Assembly: GCA_964411505.1 (NCBI GenBank)
Contig: CAYPLH010000060.1
Location: 1 to 23,085 of the forward strand
Source: CAYPLH01 sp964411505
GTDB taxonomy: Bacteria; Bacillota; Clostridia; CAYPLH01; DUMO01
DNA: 23,085 nt
Reading direction: 5' to 3'
The stretch's first letter is position 1. Each line of letters begins with the position of its first letter. Positions 22,868 to 23,085 of the stretch are shown piece by piece. Both the position numbers and the translations under genes were made by a program. The notes below the pieces were generated by a model that saw only the letters and a list, made by a program, of their open reading frames with translations, did no database searches and was not told the DNA's origin.

Positions 22868-22902
22868 GGCGTCATAGCCAAGTGATAAGGCAAGAGGTTT
22901 GC
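22868..22902 (+). pseudogene. 5' half of a tRNA-Cys gene
   Basis: GGCGTCATAGCCAAGTGATA followed by AGGCAAGAGGTTTGC matches the acceptor 5' strand, D arm and anticodon 5' strand of bacterial tRNA-Cys (GGCGxCATAGCCAAGTGGTAAGG..., then AGAGGTCTGC), with one extra A and small changes. It stops exactly in the anticodon, where the direct repeat TGCGAAAAT begins. It cannot fold as a tRNA, because the complementary acceptor strand is absent. It complements the anticodon-to-T-arm piece at 17,083. Confidence 0.75.
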
Positions 22903-22975
22903 GAAAATATGCACAATCCTTTTCACATCAGAAATATGTTATAATATCGGGGTACTGTAGCTGAAGAGAGGAAAT

Positions 22976-22991
22976 GGAGCGACTGAACTTG
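22976..22991 (+). repeat. Dispersed GGAGCG element, copy 3
   Basis: GGAGCGACTGAACTTG differs from copy 1 by one base in this 16-bp part and shares the following TTATT. It sits inside the insertion of the right direct repeat, so at least this copy appears to have arrived as part of a small mobile or copied unit. Confidence 0.55.
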
Positions 22992-23056
22992 TTATTACTG
23001 AATAGAAAAAATGACCAACATTACCTGAGTATATGTTATAATAAAATAATATAAAG

Positions 23057-23079
23057 GCGGATAACAACATCCGCTTTTT
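23057..23079 (+). terminator. Hairpin with T-tract in the right repeat copy
   Basis: This is the same GCGGAT/ATCCGC stem and T5 run as at 17,606-17,628. Its conservation implies that whatever follows the window is preceded by the same leader as the parvulin gene. Confidence 0.65.
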
Positions 23080-23085
23080 AAATTA

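Larger units (their letters stand above)
22742..23085. other. Right junction: no gene, tRNA fragment and repeat copy
   Basis: After the last gene there is no coding region. The stretch holds about 125 bp of unremarkable DNA, then the 5' half of tRNA-Cys (22,868-22,902), and the right copy of the direct repeat with its insertion (22,900-23,085). Confidence 0.7.
22900..23085 (+). repeat. Direct repeat, right copy, with about 85-bp insertion
   Basis: Bases 22,900-22,945 match 17,546-17,591, and 23,043-23,085 match 17,592-17,634. Between them lie about 85 unique bases followed by a second ATATGTTATAAT (23,031-23,042), which copies 22,934-22,945. A 12-bp direct repeat around a small insert has the form of a target duplication. 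The insert holds copy 3 of the GGAGCGACTGA element near 22,976-22,991. Confidence 0.85.

Noticed and set aside
17083..22902. A split or permuted tRNA-Cys gene that might be joined into a working tRNA
   Set aside because: The acceptor 3' strand and most of the T arm are missing and each half has base changes, so integration scars explain the data better.
16842..23085. CRISPR array suggested by repeated short elements
   Set aside because: The three GGAGCGGAGCG copies are kilobases apart with no regular spacers, and no cas genes are present.

Overview
The window looks like chromosomal DNA of a low-G+C, Gram-positive anaerobe of the class Clostridia. This is inferred from A+T-rich intergenic DNA, strong AGGAGG-type ribosome binding sites, several TTG/GTG starts, many lipoprotein signal peptides, a LytS/YesM-type kinase with a YesN-type AraC regulator, and a signal-less parvulin typical of Clostridia. 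I cannot name the species.

Left part (1 to about 11,880), all on the + strand: a carbohydrate-uptake and processing locus. It opens with the last codons of an LplC/YtcP-type ABC permease. It continues with a family-1 solute-binding lipoprotein, a DegT/DnrJ/EryC1/StrS aminotransferase, a large lipoprotein of unknown function, a sensor kinase and response regulator pair, a second paralogous solute-binding lipoprotein, and a cytoplasmic neutral-ceramidase-like hydrolase. Intergenic hairpins suggest several transcription units. A reasonable inference is that the two-component system senses an extracellular glycan or aminated sugar, and that the aminotransferase and hydrolase modify the imported compound. 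The substrate is unknown.

Middle part (about 12,000 to 17,200): an accessory region with much decay. It holds a small lipoprotein, a relic of a copper-amine-oxidase-type stalk domain, a perfect 32-bp palindrome, and a chimeric pseudogene (possible SIR2/AbiH-like fragment joined to a serine recombinase fragment). It also holds an apparently intact AbiEi/AbiEii toxin-antitoxin pair on the - strand with a striking promoter-operator palindrome, a truncated cysteine-peptidase-like gene, and frameshifted remnants of a tyrosine integrase and its excisionase. A fragment of a tRNA-Cys gene (anticodon arm onward) lies at about 17,083.

Right part (about 17,200 to 23,085): a small lipoprotein, a parvulin PPIase, a DprA-like N-terminal fragment and a complete HipBST-type split hipA operon. 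HipBST has three matching operators and a small fourth gene translationally coupled to hipT. These are followed by a truncated small gene ending in REP-like hairpins, a deleted TnpB relic, and a DUF3791/DUF3990/small-protein operon that looks like an ADP-ribosyltransferase-type toxin module. The segment from 17,546 to 22,899 sits between two copies of an 89-bp direct repeat. The right copy is joined exactly to the 5' half of a tRNA-Cys gene and carries an extra insertion of about 85 bp. The right half therefore reads as a small toxin-antitoxin and defence island built by repeated site-specific integration and decay next to tRNA-Cys sequence.
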